Shown: positions 52,501-55,264, counted from the first letter of the stretch. The stretch: DNA of 64,000 nt from Lamellibrachia satsuma (GCA_033239005.1 BSQZ01000080.1:1324501-1388500), one strand, 5' to 3'. Notes: a model not told the origin generated them from the letters alone. Made by a program: numbers and translations.

Positions 52501-53242
52501 TTAATGCGGTTAAAATCCAAACATTTTGTGTATCTTGTATACAGGCAAAAGTCTCTCATTTTTGTGTTATTTTTCAATAAATGTATGATTAAAATGGCAT
52601 AACTTTTTTGTTTGTATATATATTTTAACAATTTCTTCAGGAGTTGCAAGCACATTAAGTAGGGTCATAAATATATATATATATATAGTCCAGTCATGTA
52701 TCATTAATAGTAACTCAGTTAATGCAATTAATAAGTCAATATTGGCTAATTAGTGCGTGAAGTCAACTGACTGACACATTTTGATAAAAGGCCATATCTT
52801 CCATGATTATGAAGATATTTGTATAATTTGTTCAGGGTTTACAAACTCATTAACAAGGATCATACATATACATCACACACACTTGTAACTCATTTGATGC
52901 AATTAATAAGTCAATATTGGCTAATTAATGTGCAACCTCAATAGGCCAACACCTTTTAATAAAAGGCCATAACTTCCATGATTATGAAGATAAATACATA
53001 ATTTGTTCAGGGTTTACAAACTCATTAAACAGGGTCATAAAATATACATAACTCAATTGATGCAATTAATAAATCAAATTGGCTAATTAATGCACAAACG
53101 CAACAGGTGAACACCTTTTTATAAAAGGCCATAACTGCCATCGTTATGAATATATTTGTATAATTTCAAAACACATTAAGTAGGGTCATAAATATACATT
53201 AGTCATCATTAATAGTAACTCGATTAATAAGTCAACAATGGC

Positions 53243-53292
<50 letters not shown>

Positions 53293-53855
53293 GGGAATGA
53301 AAGTCCAGGCTCTGCCAAAAGTTATACAAATATGTGCATATCACAGAGTGCTAAATGTTTTTTGTGAAGAAAAACAATGCCATTGCATAAATATAACACA
53401 ATTTATTACATATTCTGGGACTGCACAGTACACTGCAGGTTCAGTACAGCAATATTTATATTTCATTCACTGCTTCATAAAATAATGTTGACTTTACGTT
53501 GTGCAATTCAACATGATGTAATGTTTATAAATTTTTTTTACAGTATTTCGCTGTTGAATCCGACATTTCTTGTGTTGAATGGACAACGGCTGCAAGATTC
53601 TACATTATCCCATCTGGGAGCCAAGTGCATGATGATTGTTCACAGTACACTGTATGCTGTGTAGCAATATTCACTGTTTCATAAATCCATGCCGGTGAAG
53701 CGTGTCAATGTTCACAGTACACCGTGTGCTGAGTGTAGCAATATTCACAGTTTACTGTCTCATATATCCTGGAATAAAAAAGTCCTATATCATCAATCAT
53801 CATCAACCAATAAAGTATATATTTGAAAACATTATATGTTAATATAATGTTACTA

Positions 53856-53908
<53 letters not shown>

Positions 53909-55264
53909 TACAATTTGTTTTGCATGCTACGTGAAGCCCCTGCACAGCTGGCCATAGACCAATATTTCACACCCATTGACATTGCTGGCTGGCGAGGGCA
54001 ACCATGAACAACACTCCCAACTGCCCTCGACAAAGATCTGCTGGAAGTTAGCAAGCGTCTTCAAAACCAGCAAAGATCTATACTGGCTGAGATCGCATAA
54101 CCGAAATCAACGGAAGAACGTCAGCCAGAACATCTTGAAATAAAATTTGTCTAAATGATTGTTTTTTATACAATCTTCCCCCATTAAGTTAATTGTGAAA
54201 CTTCACATAATATATTAGGTCAGAAAACAAAATCTTGAAATTTGGTCTTGAGAGGTGTATCTATATTCAGCAATTTTGTCCACCGGCACTGGCAGCTTAA
54301 ATTGTCACAAAACATCTTGTTGTAATTCAATAATTAATTGTAACTGTTTTACAAGTATTTTAACTAAAAAATGGCTTAACAATTAGTTTGCACTCAATGA
54401 ATAAAATAATTAATAACAGTCAGTTTGCACTCAATGAATAAAATTAATTGTTCTTGTAATTGAGAATATAAATCTGTTGCACAAAGTTTTTTACGAATTT
54501 TAAAATCATTGAAAAATGTTATTATTATTTTTTATTCTTTTATTTTTCTAGGCTTTATCCAAGGCCCACACAACATAAACAGTAATAATATCATGTAAAA
54601 CAGATTGTATTGGCTTTGAAATTGTAGTGAATTAAATTCAGAGAAATGTAAATAAGCCATAATTTCGTTCTGGAGACTCGTTCTCACTGTCACAGATCCG
54701 TAAAACTTCACAATGTTGCGGTTGACTAAAACCACATTTCGTGTTCGTGCGGAAACAAAATATTTCCCCCACATACTAACTTCGACCTATAGAAGGCAAC
54801 CACAACATTGAAATATTCTGAGGAATTCGATGAAGTTGCGCTACTTGCATTTGAAATATACCTATGAAGTCTAACTGACATTTTGTAAGCTTTATCTTGG
54901 TCCAATTTCGATAAGAAAAACACGACACGAAAGTTAACTTACCGCTTTCAAAGGTGCCGTCAAAGATGTCGATAAAACATGCGGCGAAACAAAACATTAA
55001 CGAGATTTCGGTAATCATAACAGCGTTAAATCGTGAACGGATTTTCGTGCGCGCGGAACGACCGAGGCAGCGCATTTTGTTGAAGTGCCTATATGTCATA
55101 TGACGTCTTGTCTTGTCTTGTCTTGTATTGTTACTGGCCAACACTCCTATGGAGTCAAACGGTCATAGCTTAGGCGTAGCTAAACTTACCTTCCTGCCGT
55201 TTACATAAAACACCAGTTTGCTCTGGATCGTACTAGTTATCAACGACACTGGCGATACCATCAT
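399..55264 (-). CDS. XDH: xanthine dehydrogenase-type molybdo-flavoenzyme gene, 5' part, 22 exons
   Basis: Xanthine dehydrogenases oxidise hypoxanthine and xanthine to urate, passing electrons from a molybdenum cofactor through two [2Fe-2S] clusters to FAD and NAD+ in the cytosol or peroxisome. Exons joined by eye from 55264 down to 399 give one open frame of 2588 nt, about 862 residues, with GT/AG borders and consistent phases. Domains in order: Fe/S II (Cys54, 59, 62, 84), Fe/S I (Cys124, 127, 159, 161), linker, FAD domain (about 227-540), and the start of the Mo domain (from about 575). Gln777 and Glu812 align with bovine Gln767 and Glu802. Aldehyde oxidases have Val at the second site, so XDH is favoured. 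About 450-500 C-terminal residues, including the Arg880 and Glu1261 equivalents, should lie left of position 1. No stop or frameshift is seen, so the gene looks functional. One odd point is a shortened FAD loop at the exon 9/10 join. Family assignment is firm; XDH versus an XDH-like paralogue is inference. Confidence 0.95.
832..985. repeat. (TA)n microsatellite in intron 21
   Basis: Almost pure TA dinucleotide run with two GATA interruptions, between exons 21 and 22. Open frames of alternating Tyr-Ile across it are artefacts. Confidence 0.97.
1097..1166 (-). CDS. XDH: XDH-like exon 21 (Glu802 equivalent)
   Basis: Reads [20 protein letters not shown] then AH. Joined to exon 20 it restores [13 protein letters not shown]. 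Glu812 aligns with the substrate-binding Glu802 of bovine XDH, and the distance from Gln777 (35 residues) equals the bovine 767-802 spacing. The acceptor is CCCTCCAG, the donor GTAAGT, and the exon ends in phase 2. Confidence 0.95.
1195..2770 (-). mobile_element. CR1-like LINE fragment (reverse transcriptase), decayed
   Basis: On the minus strand, reading from 2770 to 1195, there are pieces of a non-LTR reverse transcriptase: [15 protein letters not shown] near 2340, a [17 protein letters not shown] segment near 1760, [12 protein letters not shown] near 1690, and the C-terminal lineage segment below 1590. Frames shift several times, and a (TA)n run interrupts the palm near 1716-1745. Same family as the copies at 16806, 26155 and 49690. 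Inserted in intron 20. Confidence 0.88.
2771..3135. other. intron 20 spacer, no feature seen
   Basis: Unannotated intronic DNA between the CR1 fragment and the 52-bp array. No recognisable coding or repeat content. Confidence 0.5.
3136..4010. repeat. 52-bp minisatellite derived from XDH-like exon 20
   Basis: About 16-17 tandem copies of a 52-bp unit. On the minus strand each unit carries the coding segment [13 protein letters not shown] followed by the donor GTAGGT and about 14 bp of intron. The unit at 3963-4010 is exon 20 itself. The three units nearest the exon share TCTTCTAAC with it; most others have TCTTCCAAC, a synonymous change. The outermost units (3140-3260) are the most diverged. 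One unit near 3610 is 4 bp short. Confidence 0.97.
3963..4026 (-). CDS. XDH: XDH-like exon 20 (Mo domain)
   Basis: Twenty-one codons, [20 protein letters not shown] then V, plus the first base of Gly805. It matches the family VAKMLGVPxNRIxVRVKRMG. The acceptor is GTTTTCAG, the donor GTAGGT, and the exon ends in phase 1. The 3' two-thirds of the exon is the first unit of the 52-bp minisatellite. Reading past the donor hits TAG almost at once, so this donor must be used. Confidence 0.92.
4027..5774. other. intron 19, mostly featureless AT-rich DNA
   Basis: No coding similarity seen. Near 5395-5440 there is a stretch (tcatgcctcgtttattcgca) of the sort found in dispersed animal repeats. It is too short to classify. 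Confidence 0.45.
5775..6160. repeat. 95-97-bp tandem duplication of the 3' end of exon 19
   Basis: Four tandem units: the exon 19 end itself plus three copies downstream in the gene, starting near 5775, 5872, 5969 and 6064. Each copy (minus strand) keeps about 65 bp of coding sequence for [21 protein letters not shown] and a GTACTG donor. Just before each copied coding segment is a pyrimidine tract ending TCTTTTAG or TCTCTTAG. The copied segments between AG and GT are 68 nt (5798-5865, 5895-5962, 5992-6059). The copy at 5992-6059 has Gln changed to stop in the original frame. Confidence 0.95.
6087..6311 (-). CDS. XDH: XDH-like exon 19 (Mo domain, Gln767 equivalent)
   Basis: Seventy-five codons. 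Key segments are [20 protein letters not shown] and [19 protein letters not shown]. Gln777 in SATQ aligns with bovine Gln767 beside the molybdenum oxo ligand. The acceptor is TTGTTGCAG and the donor GTAACG, phase 0. The 3' part of this exon and its donor recur three times in tandem just downstream (5775-6063). Confidence 0.96.
6499..6618 (-). CDS. XDH: XDH-like exon 18 (Mo domain)
   Basis: Forty codons, [20 protein letters not shown] then [20 protein letters not shown]. It matches VTCVGHIIGAVVAxTxExAQ...YEELPAIITIE. The acceptor is TGCCCCTAG and the donor GTGTGT. It is in phase 0 at both ends. Confidence 0.95.
6850..9290 (+). mobile_element. RTE-like LINE, decayed, in intron 17
   Basis: Plus-strand pieces of a non-LTR element. 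An endonuclease part lies around 7276-7587 ([20 protein letters not shown], then CLVIGGDLK and [18 protein letters not shown]). A reverse transcriptase part lies at 8200-8740 ([44 protein letters not shown]). A C-terminal part lies at 8861-9280 with YGCDLWSL and [13 protein letters not shown]. The end carries short TAAG repeats, as in RTE-type tails. Several stops and frameshifts make it inactive. A 31-bp tandem duplication lies near 6949-7010. Confidence 0.82.
9291..9708. other. intron 17 end, no feature seen
   Basis: Unremarkable AT-rich intron between the LINE tail and exon 17. Confidence 0.5.
9709..9887 (-). CDS. XDH: XDH-like exon 17 (Mo domain)
   Basis: Fifty-nine codons starting [20 protein letters not shown] and including [20 protein letters not shown]. 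It matches the family region ELxLRLVTSTRAHAKI...AxDVPGSN. The acceptor is TGTATTCCAG and the donor GTTAGT. It ends in phase 0. Confidence 0.95.
10195..13160. repeat. 46-bp minisatellite, about 64 copies, intron 16
   Basis: Unit on the plus strand is built from caactgcataaggaagaca, tctgccaaagagaaggc and AAT repeats. Variation is limited to a few positions: ctgcc/ctgtc, aatac/aacac, an extra AAT giving 49 bp, and rare others. One divergent pair lies near 11918-11950. Because 46 is not a multiple of three, the reading frame cycles every 138 bp, producing long meaningless open frames. On the minus strand each unit contains a splice-acceptor-like TTCTCTTTGGCAG. Confidence 0.97.
13161..13789. other. 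intron 16 spacer, no feature seen
   Basis: Between the 46-bp array and the hAT-like terminus. A small plus-strand open frame (13412-13681) has no recognisable similarity and is probably chance. Confidence 0.45.
13790..13977 (-). mobile_element. possible hAT/Tol2-like transposon end
   Basis: Read on the minus strand from 13977 it begins CAGGGTTAGCATGTAACGAA and then repeats GTAACGAAGTA motifs in both orientations with AAGTACTTTTACTT. hAT elements of the Tol2 group start with CAG and carry AAGTACTTTTACTT-like subterminal repeats. I did not find the second end or a target duplication, so this is a fragment or a misreading. Confidence 0.4.
14020..14230 (-). CDS. XDH: XDH-like exon 16 (Mo domain start)
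   Basis: Seventy codons, including [40 protein letters not shown] and DMPPYQ. It matches VGRPLPHxxAxxQASGEAVYxDDIP at the start of the molybdopterin domain. The acceptor is CATTTCAG, the donor GTTAGT, and the exon ends in phase 1. The 46-bp array lies in the following intron. Confidence 0.94.
14647..14812 (-). CDS. XDH: XDH-like exon 15 (FAD/Mo connector)
   Basis: Fifty-five codons including [20 protein letters not shown] and [18 protein letters not shown]. The LSFFFKFYLTVLQKL-like segment is a family hallmark. The acceptor CTGTTTGATAG restores the frame from exon 14. Other upstream AGs give a stop. The donor is GTAAAC, phase 0. Confidence 0.93.
15089..15279 (-). CDS. XDH: XDH-like exon 14 (FAD domain, C-terminal part)
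   Basis: Includes [20 protein letters not shown] and [20 protein letters not shown]. It corresponds to the CO-dehydrogenase flavoprotein C-terminal subdomain (family: SAFKQASRREDDIAKV, ELALCYGGM). The acceptor is CTGTTACAG, the donor GTAAAC, and the exon ends in phase 2. Confidence 0.94.
15471..15665. repeat. CA/CG-rich simple repeat (ACGC, ACAC, ACAT)
   Basis: Irregular tract of CACGCA, CACACA and ACATAC motifs in intron 13, open in several frames as His/Thr-rich artefacts. Confidence 0.9.
15805..15917 (-). CDS. XDH: XDH-like exon 13 (FAD domain)
   Basis: Thirty-seven codons including [20 protein letters not shown] then [13 protein letters not shown]. It matches the family pattern FFPGYRKTLLxPEEILLSIxIPY. 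The acceptor is GTCTGTAG and the donor GTGCTG. It ends in phase 0. Confidence 0.93.
16150..16400. repeat. 58-61-bp tandem repeat with TATTG runs, intron 12
   Basis: Four units of ccatagtaataatatagtat plus a TATTG pentamer run. The last unit ends in a longer (TATTG)n tract. The pentamer resembles the L2 tail at 30750-30780, but no L2 coding is seen here. Confidence 0.85.
16629..16722 (-). CDS. XDH: XDH-like exon 12 (FAD-binding motif)
   Basis: Begins [20 protein letters not shown], equivalent to the family FAD-contacting motif SLGGNIITASPISDLNP. The acceptor is CTGTTCCAG, the donor GTGAGT, and the exon ends in phase 1. Confidence 0.94.
16806..18240 (-). mobile_element. CR1-like LINE, 5'-truncated, best-preserved copy of its family
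   Basis: Minus-strand element in intron 11. A reverse transcriptase frame of 301 codons (17816-16911) follows a 146-codon frame (18296-17856), separated by one stop. Motifs include [40 protein letters not shown] and [13 protein letters not shown] (catalytic FADD). The lineage-typical C-terminus ends [17 protein letters not shown]. The 3' UTR ends in repeats of TCTTGTTAAA near 16806-16830, the short tandem tail typical of CR1 elements. Similar 3' ends occur at 31667 and 49697. Confidence 0.93.
18480..18795. repeat. about 40-bp minisatellite, 7 units
   Basis: Units of ctctaaccaccaagctacag plus caccccccacacactggtc with small length changes. It lies directly after the CR1 copy and before the 34-bp array, with which it shares the word ctaacc. 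Confidence 0.9.
18796..20430. repeat. 34-bp minisatellite in two blocks split by a 460-bp insertion
   Basis: Blocks 18800-19405 and 19870-20430 share the unit cattctaaccatcctactac plus tgtgccctaatata (34 bp). The intervening 19406-19869 has a (TA)n run (19440-19507) and a segment (agaattccaaagtgtaggtc) resembling LINE 3'-end sequence, so an insertion split one array. The left block mostly has TGTGCCCTAA; the right has CACCCCAA variants. Confidence 0.92.
20476..20552 (-). CDS. XDH: XDH-like exon 11 (FAD domain)
   Basis: Twenty-five codons, [20 protein letters not shown] then LRNSA. It matches the helix leading to the conserved QVRNxASLGGN motif, which the next exon completes. The acceptor is CATGTCACAG and the donor GTGAGT. 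Long intron 11 follows (LINE and minisatellites). Confidence 0.92.
20955..21107 (-). CDS. XDH: XDH-like exon 10 (FAD domain)
   Basis: Reads [20 protein letters not shown] and continues [20 protein letters not shown]. It matches the FAD-domain strand-helix region ending before the HKT segment. The acceptor is TTGTAG, the donor GTTGAT, and the exon ends in phase 1. Its junction with exon 9 is about six residues shorter than in vertebrate XDH. Confidence 0.92.
21330..22125. repeat. 50-bp minisatellite, about 16 copies, intron 9
   Basis: Unit aatgagagccgatcaaggga plus gcttaactaaaacaacatac and cttacataac. Early copies alternate AGAGCC/AGAGCA and the last four share a 2-bp-shorter GAGACCG variant, so the array grew in steps. 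On the minus strand the unit contains TAAGGTATGT, a donor-like string. Confidence 0.95.
22257..22398 (-). CDS. XDH: XDH-like exon 9 (FAD domain start)
   Basis: Contains [20 protein letters not shown] followed by [10 protein letters not shown]. It corresponds to the opening of the FAD-binding (PCMH-type) domain. The family loop is usually VVGNTEVGIE; here it reads IGGNYEQ and the exon stops at the donor GTAAGC in phase 1. The acceptor is CTTTTATAG. Confidence 0.93.
22485..22890. repeat. 34-bp minisatellite with one inverted unit
   Basis: Units of caccttgccattgtggtcac plus ctcagtaatacagc, about 11 copies. At 22642-22675 one unit is inverted, giving a hairpin of ccattgtggt...accacaatgg. The right end runs into a degenerate continuation ending aatgaggttccactgcactc. 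Confidence 0.9.
24216..24606. repeat. 42-bp in-frame repeat within a LINE frame (14 codons)
   Basis: Nine units encode [14 protein letters not shown] or close variants (KHDK, MHDL). The unit length is a multiple of three and the LINE frame stays open through all of them. The last unit flows into the normal LINE sequence [15 protein letters not shown]. Change sites are concentrated in the last residues of each unit. Confidence 0.95.
24662..24745. repeat. 22-bp repeat, four units
   Basis: Unit accatcccaagacctccgag plus ac, immediately 3' of the conserved LINE segment. A second small expansion inside the same LINE. Confidence 0.92.
25245..25325. repeat. CT and CACGCA simple repeats after the LINE
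   Basis: Short (CT)n run followed by CACGCA/CACACA motifs at the 3' edge of the intron 8 LINE. Confidence 0.8.
25493..25573 (-). CDS. XDH: XDH-like exon 8 (linker to FAD domain)
   Basis: Twenty-seven codons, including [18 protein letters not shown]. This matches the family segment ending in DPTQEPIFPPEL just before the FAD domain. The acceptor is CTGCTTCAG and the donor GTAAAT. It is in phase 0 at both ends. Confidence 0.93.
25952..26020 (-). CDS. XDH: XDH-like exon 7 (linker)
   Basis: Twenty-three codons, [19 protein letters not shown] then ISKE. It covers the poorly conserved, cysteine-containing linker between the Fe/S and FAD domains. The donor is GTATGC and the acceptor TTCACTAG. Its first ~25 bp lie inside a 44-bp tandem repeat that continues into intron 6, so the true acceptor is one of several similar sites. 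The phase match with exons 6 and 8 supports this one. Confidence 0.85.
25996..26175. repeat. 44-bp repeat seeded at the exon 7 acceptor, ending in a hairpin
   Basis: Units begin near 25996, 26040, 26084 and 26128, exactly 44 bp apart, built from catcacccataacacactgc and gcctcctgatgaacatcaca. The first unit overlaps exon 7's first 25 bp and its acceptor. The last plus-strand unit (26102-26137) is followed by its own inverted copy (26139-26175), directly at the 5' end of the CR1 element. The same repeat resumes at 32097-32215. Confidence 0.93.
26155..31385 (+). mobile_element. near full-length CR1-like LINE, interrupted by an L2 element
   Basis: Plus strand in intron 6. Order: a low-complexity Gly/Lys/Glu-rich ORF1 start (26155-26682); an SGNH-esterase-like ORF1 part ([15 protein letters not shown] near 26740 and [18 protein letters not shown] near 27130); an APE-type endonuclease ([20 protein letters not shown] at 27395, [11 protein letters not shown], and [11 protein letters not shown] at 27748); and reverse transcriptase pieces ([19 protein letters not shown] at 28610, [18 protein letters not shown] at 28890, [16 protein letters not shown] at 29260). 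After the L2 insert the C-terminal part resumes at 30784 and ends near 31385. Multiple stops and frameshifts; inactive. FADD is intact. Confidence 0.9.
29375..30783 (+). mobile_element. L2-like LINE inserted into the CR1 element
   Basis: Reverse transcriptase fragments of a second lineage: [12 protein letters not shown] near 29570, [12 protein letters not shown] near 29805, [20 protein letters not shown] near 30015, [20 protein letters not shown] near 30085. It ends in a (TATTG)n tail at about 30746-30780. TGTAAA at 29369-29374 and 30778-30783 flanks it as a target duplication, and removing it rejoins the CR1 reading ...LDVN/YKMG.... Several frameshifts. Confidence 0.9.
31386..32096 (-). mobile_element. 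jockey/CR1-type LINE 3' fragment, minus strand
   Basis: Reading from 32096 down: [20 protein letters not shown], then (frame-broken) [17 protein letters not shown] sequence, LIVPK, and [20 protein letters not shown] to KKLKTSI. This is the C-terminal end of a reverse transcriptase polyprotein of a different family from the CR1 copies. It is split by a 3'-tail fragment of CR1 at 31667-31819. Confidence 0.85.
31661..31825 (-). mobile_element. CR1 3' tail fragment (about 155 bp) inserted in another LINE
   Basis: Nearly identical to the CR1 3' end at 16806-16950: repeats of aacaagattt, then gccatccaagccaaaggccc and ctataagtagg-type sequence in the same orientation. GTTTTA at 31661-31666 and 31820-31825 is the target duplication. 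Deleting the insert restores the host LINE reading [15 protein letters not shown] exactly. Confidence 0.92.
32097..32215. repeat. second block of the 44-bp exon-7-type repeat
   Basis: About 2.5 degenerate units of cctggtgaacatcacagaaa and catcacccataacacac. Together with 25996-26175 it brackets the LINE nest, so the LINEs inserted into a pre-existing array. Confidence 0.9.
32468..32529 (-). CDS. XDH: XDH-like exon 6 (Fe/S I, second ligand pair)
   Basis: A 62-nt exon reading [20 protein letters not shown]. Cys159 and Cys161 complete the Fe/S I cluster. The CRCTGYRPI motif is diagnostic of the xanthine oxidase family. The acceptor is TGCTTCCAG and the donor GTGAGC. It ends in phase 0. Confidence 0.95.
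32530..33550. other. intron 5 start, no clear feature
   Basis: Unannotated AT-rich intron. At 33270-33315 there is a short (CAAACATG)n tract. A plus-strand open frame at 32587-32901 has no recognisable similarity. Confidence 0.45.
33556..37331. repeat. 18-bp minisatellite, about 209 copies, intron 5
   Basis: Unit TTTCACTTGCTGCAGTTC, extremely homogeneous over 3.8 kb. Disturbances are rare: occasional 1-bp losses, truncated units (near 35281, 35581, 35840, 36361, 36531) and a GTCACT variant at 37147-37190. The 18-bp length keeps three plus-strand frames and two minus-strand frames open for over 1,000 codons (for example a KELQQV repeat). None has non-repeat coding sequence attached, so no protein is supported. 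Confidence 0.98.
37332..38230. other. intron 5 middle, no clear feature
   Basis: Unannotated. Small open frames at 37636-37848 and 37879-38103 show no family I recognise. Confidence 0.4.
38234..38745. repeat. 72-bp minisatellite, seven copies
   Basis: Unit tgacattggtagaacgttgt plus tagtgggagtaatgtcggtc and the rest, 72 bp. Two sub-types alternate (GGTAGAAC/GATAGGAC; GTCACG/GTCATG), suggesting duplication in blocks of two. Because 72 is a multiple of three both strands stay open for about 184 codons. Confidence 0.95.
39290..39905. repeat. 40-bp minisatellite, about 15 copies
   Basis: Unit catgtatctgaccactgtag plus ttcatatataggaagagtgg. Variants GAGTGG, GAGCAA, GAGCGA and GAGTAA cluster by position. 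Confidence 0.95.
39906..40461. other. intron 5 end, no clear feature
   Basis: Unannotated sequence before exon 5. An open frame at 39885-40124 has no recognisable similarity. Confidence 0.4.
40462..40588 (-). CDS. XDH: XDH-like exon 5 (Fe/S I, first ligand pair)
   Basis: Begins [20 protein letters not shown] and continues SMYALLR. The CGFC pair gives Cys124 and Cys127, the first two ligands of Fe/S I, in the helical Fe/S domain. The acceptor is AATGATAG, the donor GTAAGA, and the exon ends in phase 1. The 7.9-kb intron 5 downstream holds the 18-, 72- and 40-bp arrays. Confidence 0.95.
40589..41158. other. intron 4, possible LINE 3' fragment
   Basis: A piece near 40870-40950 (gtggaaatgcaattttgaaa, gtttcagatgtgatggggaa) resembles the LINE 3' end at 31510-31620, suggesting a small decayed fragment. 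Otherwise featureless. Confidence 0.4.
41159..41267 (-). CDS. XDH: XDH-like exon 4
   Basis: Reads [20 protein letters not shown] then [16 protein letters not shown]. Cys84 is the fourth Fe/S II ligand, and the TTVEGxG segment is highly conserved in the family. The acceptor is ATGTCCAG, the donor GTAAAC, and the exon ends in phase 0. Confidence 0.94.
41568..41664 (-). CDS. XDH: XDH-like exon 3 (Fe/S II cluster loop)
   Basis: Contains [20 protein letters not shown], the first [2Fe-2S] loop. The three cysteines become residues 54, 59 and 62, with the same spacing as bovine Cys43, 48 and 51. The donor is GTAAAC and the exon ends in phase 2. An alternative AG eight bases upstream would add residues; the acceptor chosen restores the family alignment. 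Confidence 0.92.
41765..41895. repeat. CACACG/CACGCC simple repeat, intron 2
   Basis: Imperfect tract of cacgcccacacgcac motifs followed by a CA run. Confidence 0.93.
41960..42017 (-). CDS. XDH: XDH-like exon 2
   Basis: Translates as [19 protein letters not shown] plus one base. The acceptor is TTGTTGCAG and the donor GTATCC. It matches the family segment between the N-terminal strand and the first Fe/S loop. It ends in phase 1: the last T joins TG of exon 3 to give Leu, restoring the family pattern LRLxGTK. Confidence 0.9.
42240..42560 (-). mobile_element. LINE C-terminal fragment, minus strand
   Basis: Minus-strand translation near 42400-42510 gives [20 protein letters not shown], the C-terminal signature of jockey/CR1-type reverse transcriptase proteins. 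It is truncated on both sides and lies at the start of intron 1. Confidence 0.7.
43162..44110 (+). pseudogene. gag-like frame of the Ty3/gypsy element
   Basis: The reading starts near 43195 ([15 protein letters not shown]), shifts frame near 43317 ([19 protein letters not shown]) and is broken by a TAG at 43656. It continues to a zinc knuckle near 44058-44100, [14 protein letters not shown] (CX2CX4HX4C), in a third frame. The knuckle is the nucleic-acid-binding part of the structural polyprotein. Confidence 0.85.
44190..44640 (+). pseudogene. aspartic protease region of the Ty3/gypsy element
   Basis: [19 protein letters not shown] near 44236 carries the active-site DTGS of retropepsin-type proteases, and [17 protein letters not shown] near 44468 is the matching C-terminal segment. 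The frame ends in a stop before reverse transcriptase, in a different frame. Confidence 0.85.
44737..46368 (+). pseudogene. reverse transcriptase and RNase H region of the Ty3/gypsy element
   Basis: Segments in three frames: [18 protein letters not shown] near 44950, [20 protein letters not shown] near 45132, [19 protein letters not shown] near 45230, and [18 protein letters not shown] near 45340. The catalytic motif reads YLHD (near 45427) instead of YxDD, so a metal-binding Asp is lost. RNase H follows, with [18 protein letters not shown] near 45898 and [14 protein letters not shown] near 46118. Confidence 0.88.
46590..47958 (+). pseudogene. integrase region of the Ty3/gypsy element
   Basis: A zinc-binding HHCC-like region ([16 protein letters not shown] near 46684, then CERC near 46793) is followed by the catalytic core: [13 protein letters not shown] near 46872, [20 protein letters not shown] near 46927, and [16 protein letters not shown] near 47160. 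The last frame (47245-47958) holds [20 protein letters not shown] and a Ser-rich tail. Stops at 46736, 46921 and 47207 break it. Confidence 0.85.
47990..48470. repeat. 25-bp minisatellite abutting the Ty3 3' end
   Basis: About 19 copies of attgtgtttgtatgacactc plus tgttc. The array begins at the 3' boundary of the integrase region and may have grown from its 3' flank. Confidence 0.95.
48471..49290 (-). repeat. about 175-bp satellite, left inverted arm
   Basis: Four or more degenerate units near 48495, 48660, 48840 and 49015, each with a phrase like gtaaaccctgaacaaattat and attaattagccaatatcgac. The inner edge (49130-49290) matches the reverse complement of 52392-52570, so the arms form a large inverted repeat around a 3.1-kb spacer. 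Confidence 0.88.
49690..50480 (-). mobile_element. CR1-like LINE 3' fragment, minus strand
   Basis: Reverse transcriptase C-terminal segments: [20 protein letters not shown] at 50241, [20 protein letters not shown], and [20 protein letters not shown] to RYLIRVGYT at 49806. The 3' tail ends in aacaagatttaacaa near 49697. Same family as the copy at 16806. Confidence 0.9.
50710..52330 (+). mobile_element. LINE with PHD-finger-like ORF1 joined to reverse transcriptase remnant
   Basis: ORF1 at about 50765-51135 shows [20 protein letters not shown] in one frame and [28 protein letters not shown] in the next. That fits a Cys/His pattern like a PHD finger, followed by a Lys/Glu-rich coiled-coil-like stretch. 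Near 51240 it jumps into reverse transcriptase ([24 protein letters not shown]) and the C-terminal lineage region (51614-52320). The endonuclease and N-terminal reverse transcriptase are missing, so there is an internal deletion. Confidence 0.8.
52347..52381. repeat. 13-bp palindromic junction TTTGAAGTGCCTA / TAGGCACTTCAAA
   Basis: Two inverted 13-mers separated by 9 bp. The same core TAGGCACTTCAA occurs at 42741 (plus) and, inverted, at 55082-55093, near both ends of intron 1. Confidence 0.85.
52392..53250 (+). repeat. about 175-bp satellite, right inverted arm
   Basis: Reverse-complement counterpart of 48471-49290 with four or more units (attaataagtcaatattggc, ttgttcagggtttacaaact). It ends in a (TA)n run at 53248-53288. 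Confidence 0.88.
53289..53850. other. intron 1 spacer with a possible ubiquitin-like fragment
   Basis: Mostly featureless. At 53541-53650, after a TTTTTTTACAG acceptor-like string, one frame reads [19 protein letters not shown]. This resembles the last strands of ubiquitin-like domains. A 35-bp phrase (gttcacagtacactgtatgc) recurs twice downstream. Confidence 0.3.
53925..54150 (+). mobile_element. LINE 3' fragment, same family as 23050-25210
   Basis: Close match to 24990-25210: cccctgcacagctggccata, cattgctggctggcgagggc and gatcgcataaccgaaatcaa. Only the 3' ~225 bp is present, next to a (TA)n run. Confidence 0.9.
54151..54616. other. intron 1, no feature seen
   Basis: AT-rich, no recognisable repeat except a short duplicated phrase (cagtttgcactcaatgaata) near 54385-54440. 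Confidence 0.45.
54617..55095 (-). mobile_element. inverted, diverged copy of the Ty3 leader and gag start
   Basis: Read on the minus strand from 55095 it begins CATATAGGCACTTCAACAAA, identical to 42737-42756. It then shares scattered blocks in the same order (cataggtatattt; aggtcgaagttagtatgtg; cttatttacatttct) and ends with [15 protein letters not shown], like the gag start at 43195. Either a truncated second copy of the element in reverse, or long terminal inverted repeats of a composite insertion. Confidence 0.6.
55190..55264 (-). CDS. XDH: XDH-like exon 1 (start codon)
   Basis: This exon holds 25 codons ending [11 protein letters not shown], followed by the donor GTAAGT. That is the N-terminal beta strand of the plant-ferredoxin-like Fe/S domain. 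Two adjacent ATGs open the frame at 55264. An in-frame TAA at 55295-55297, 11 codons upstream, means translation cannot start earlier in the same exon. The exon ends in phase 0 and joins exon 2 ([12 protein letters not shown]) across a 13.2-kb intron. Confidence 0.88.

Noticed and set aside
399..55264. Assignment as aldehyde oxidase
   Set aside because: The Glu802-equivalent is Glu, not Val. A distant XDH-like paralogue is still possible.
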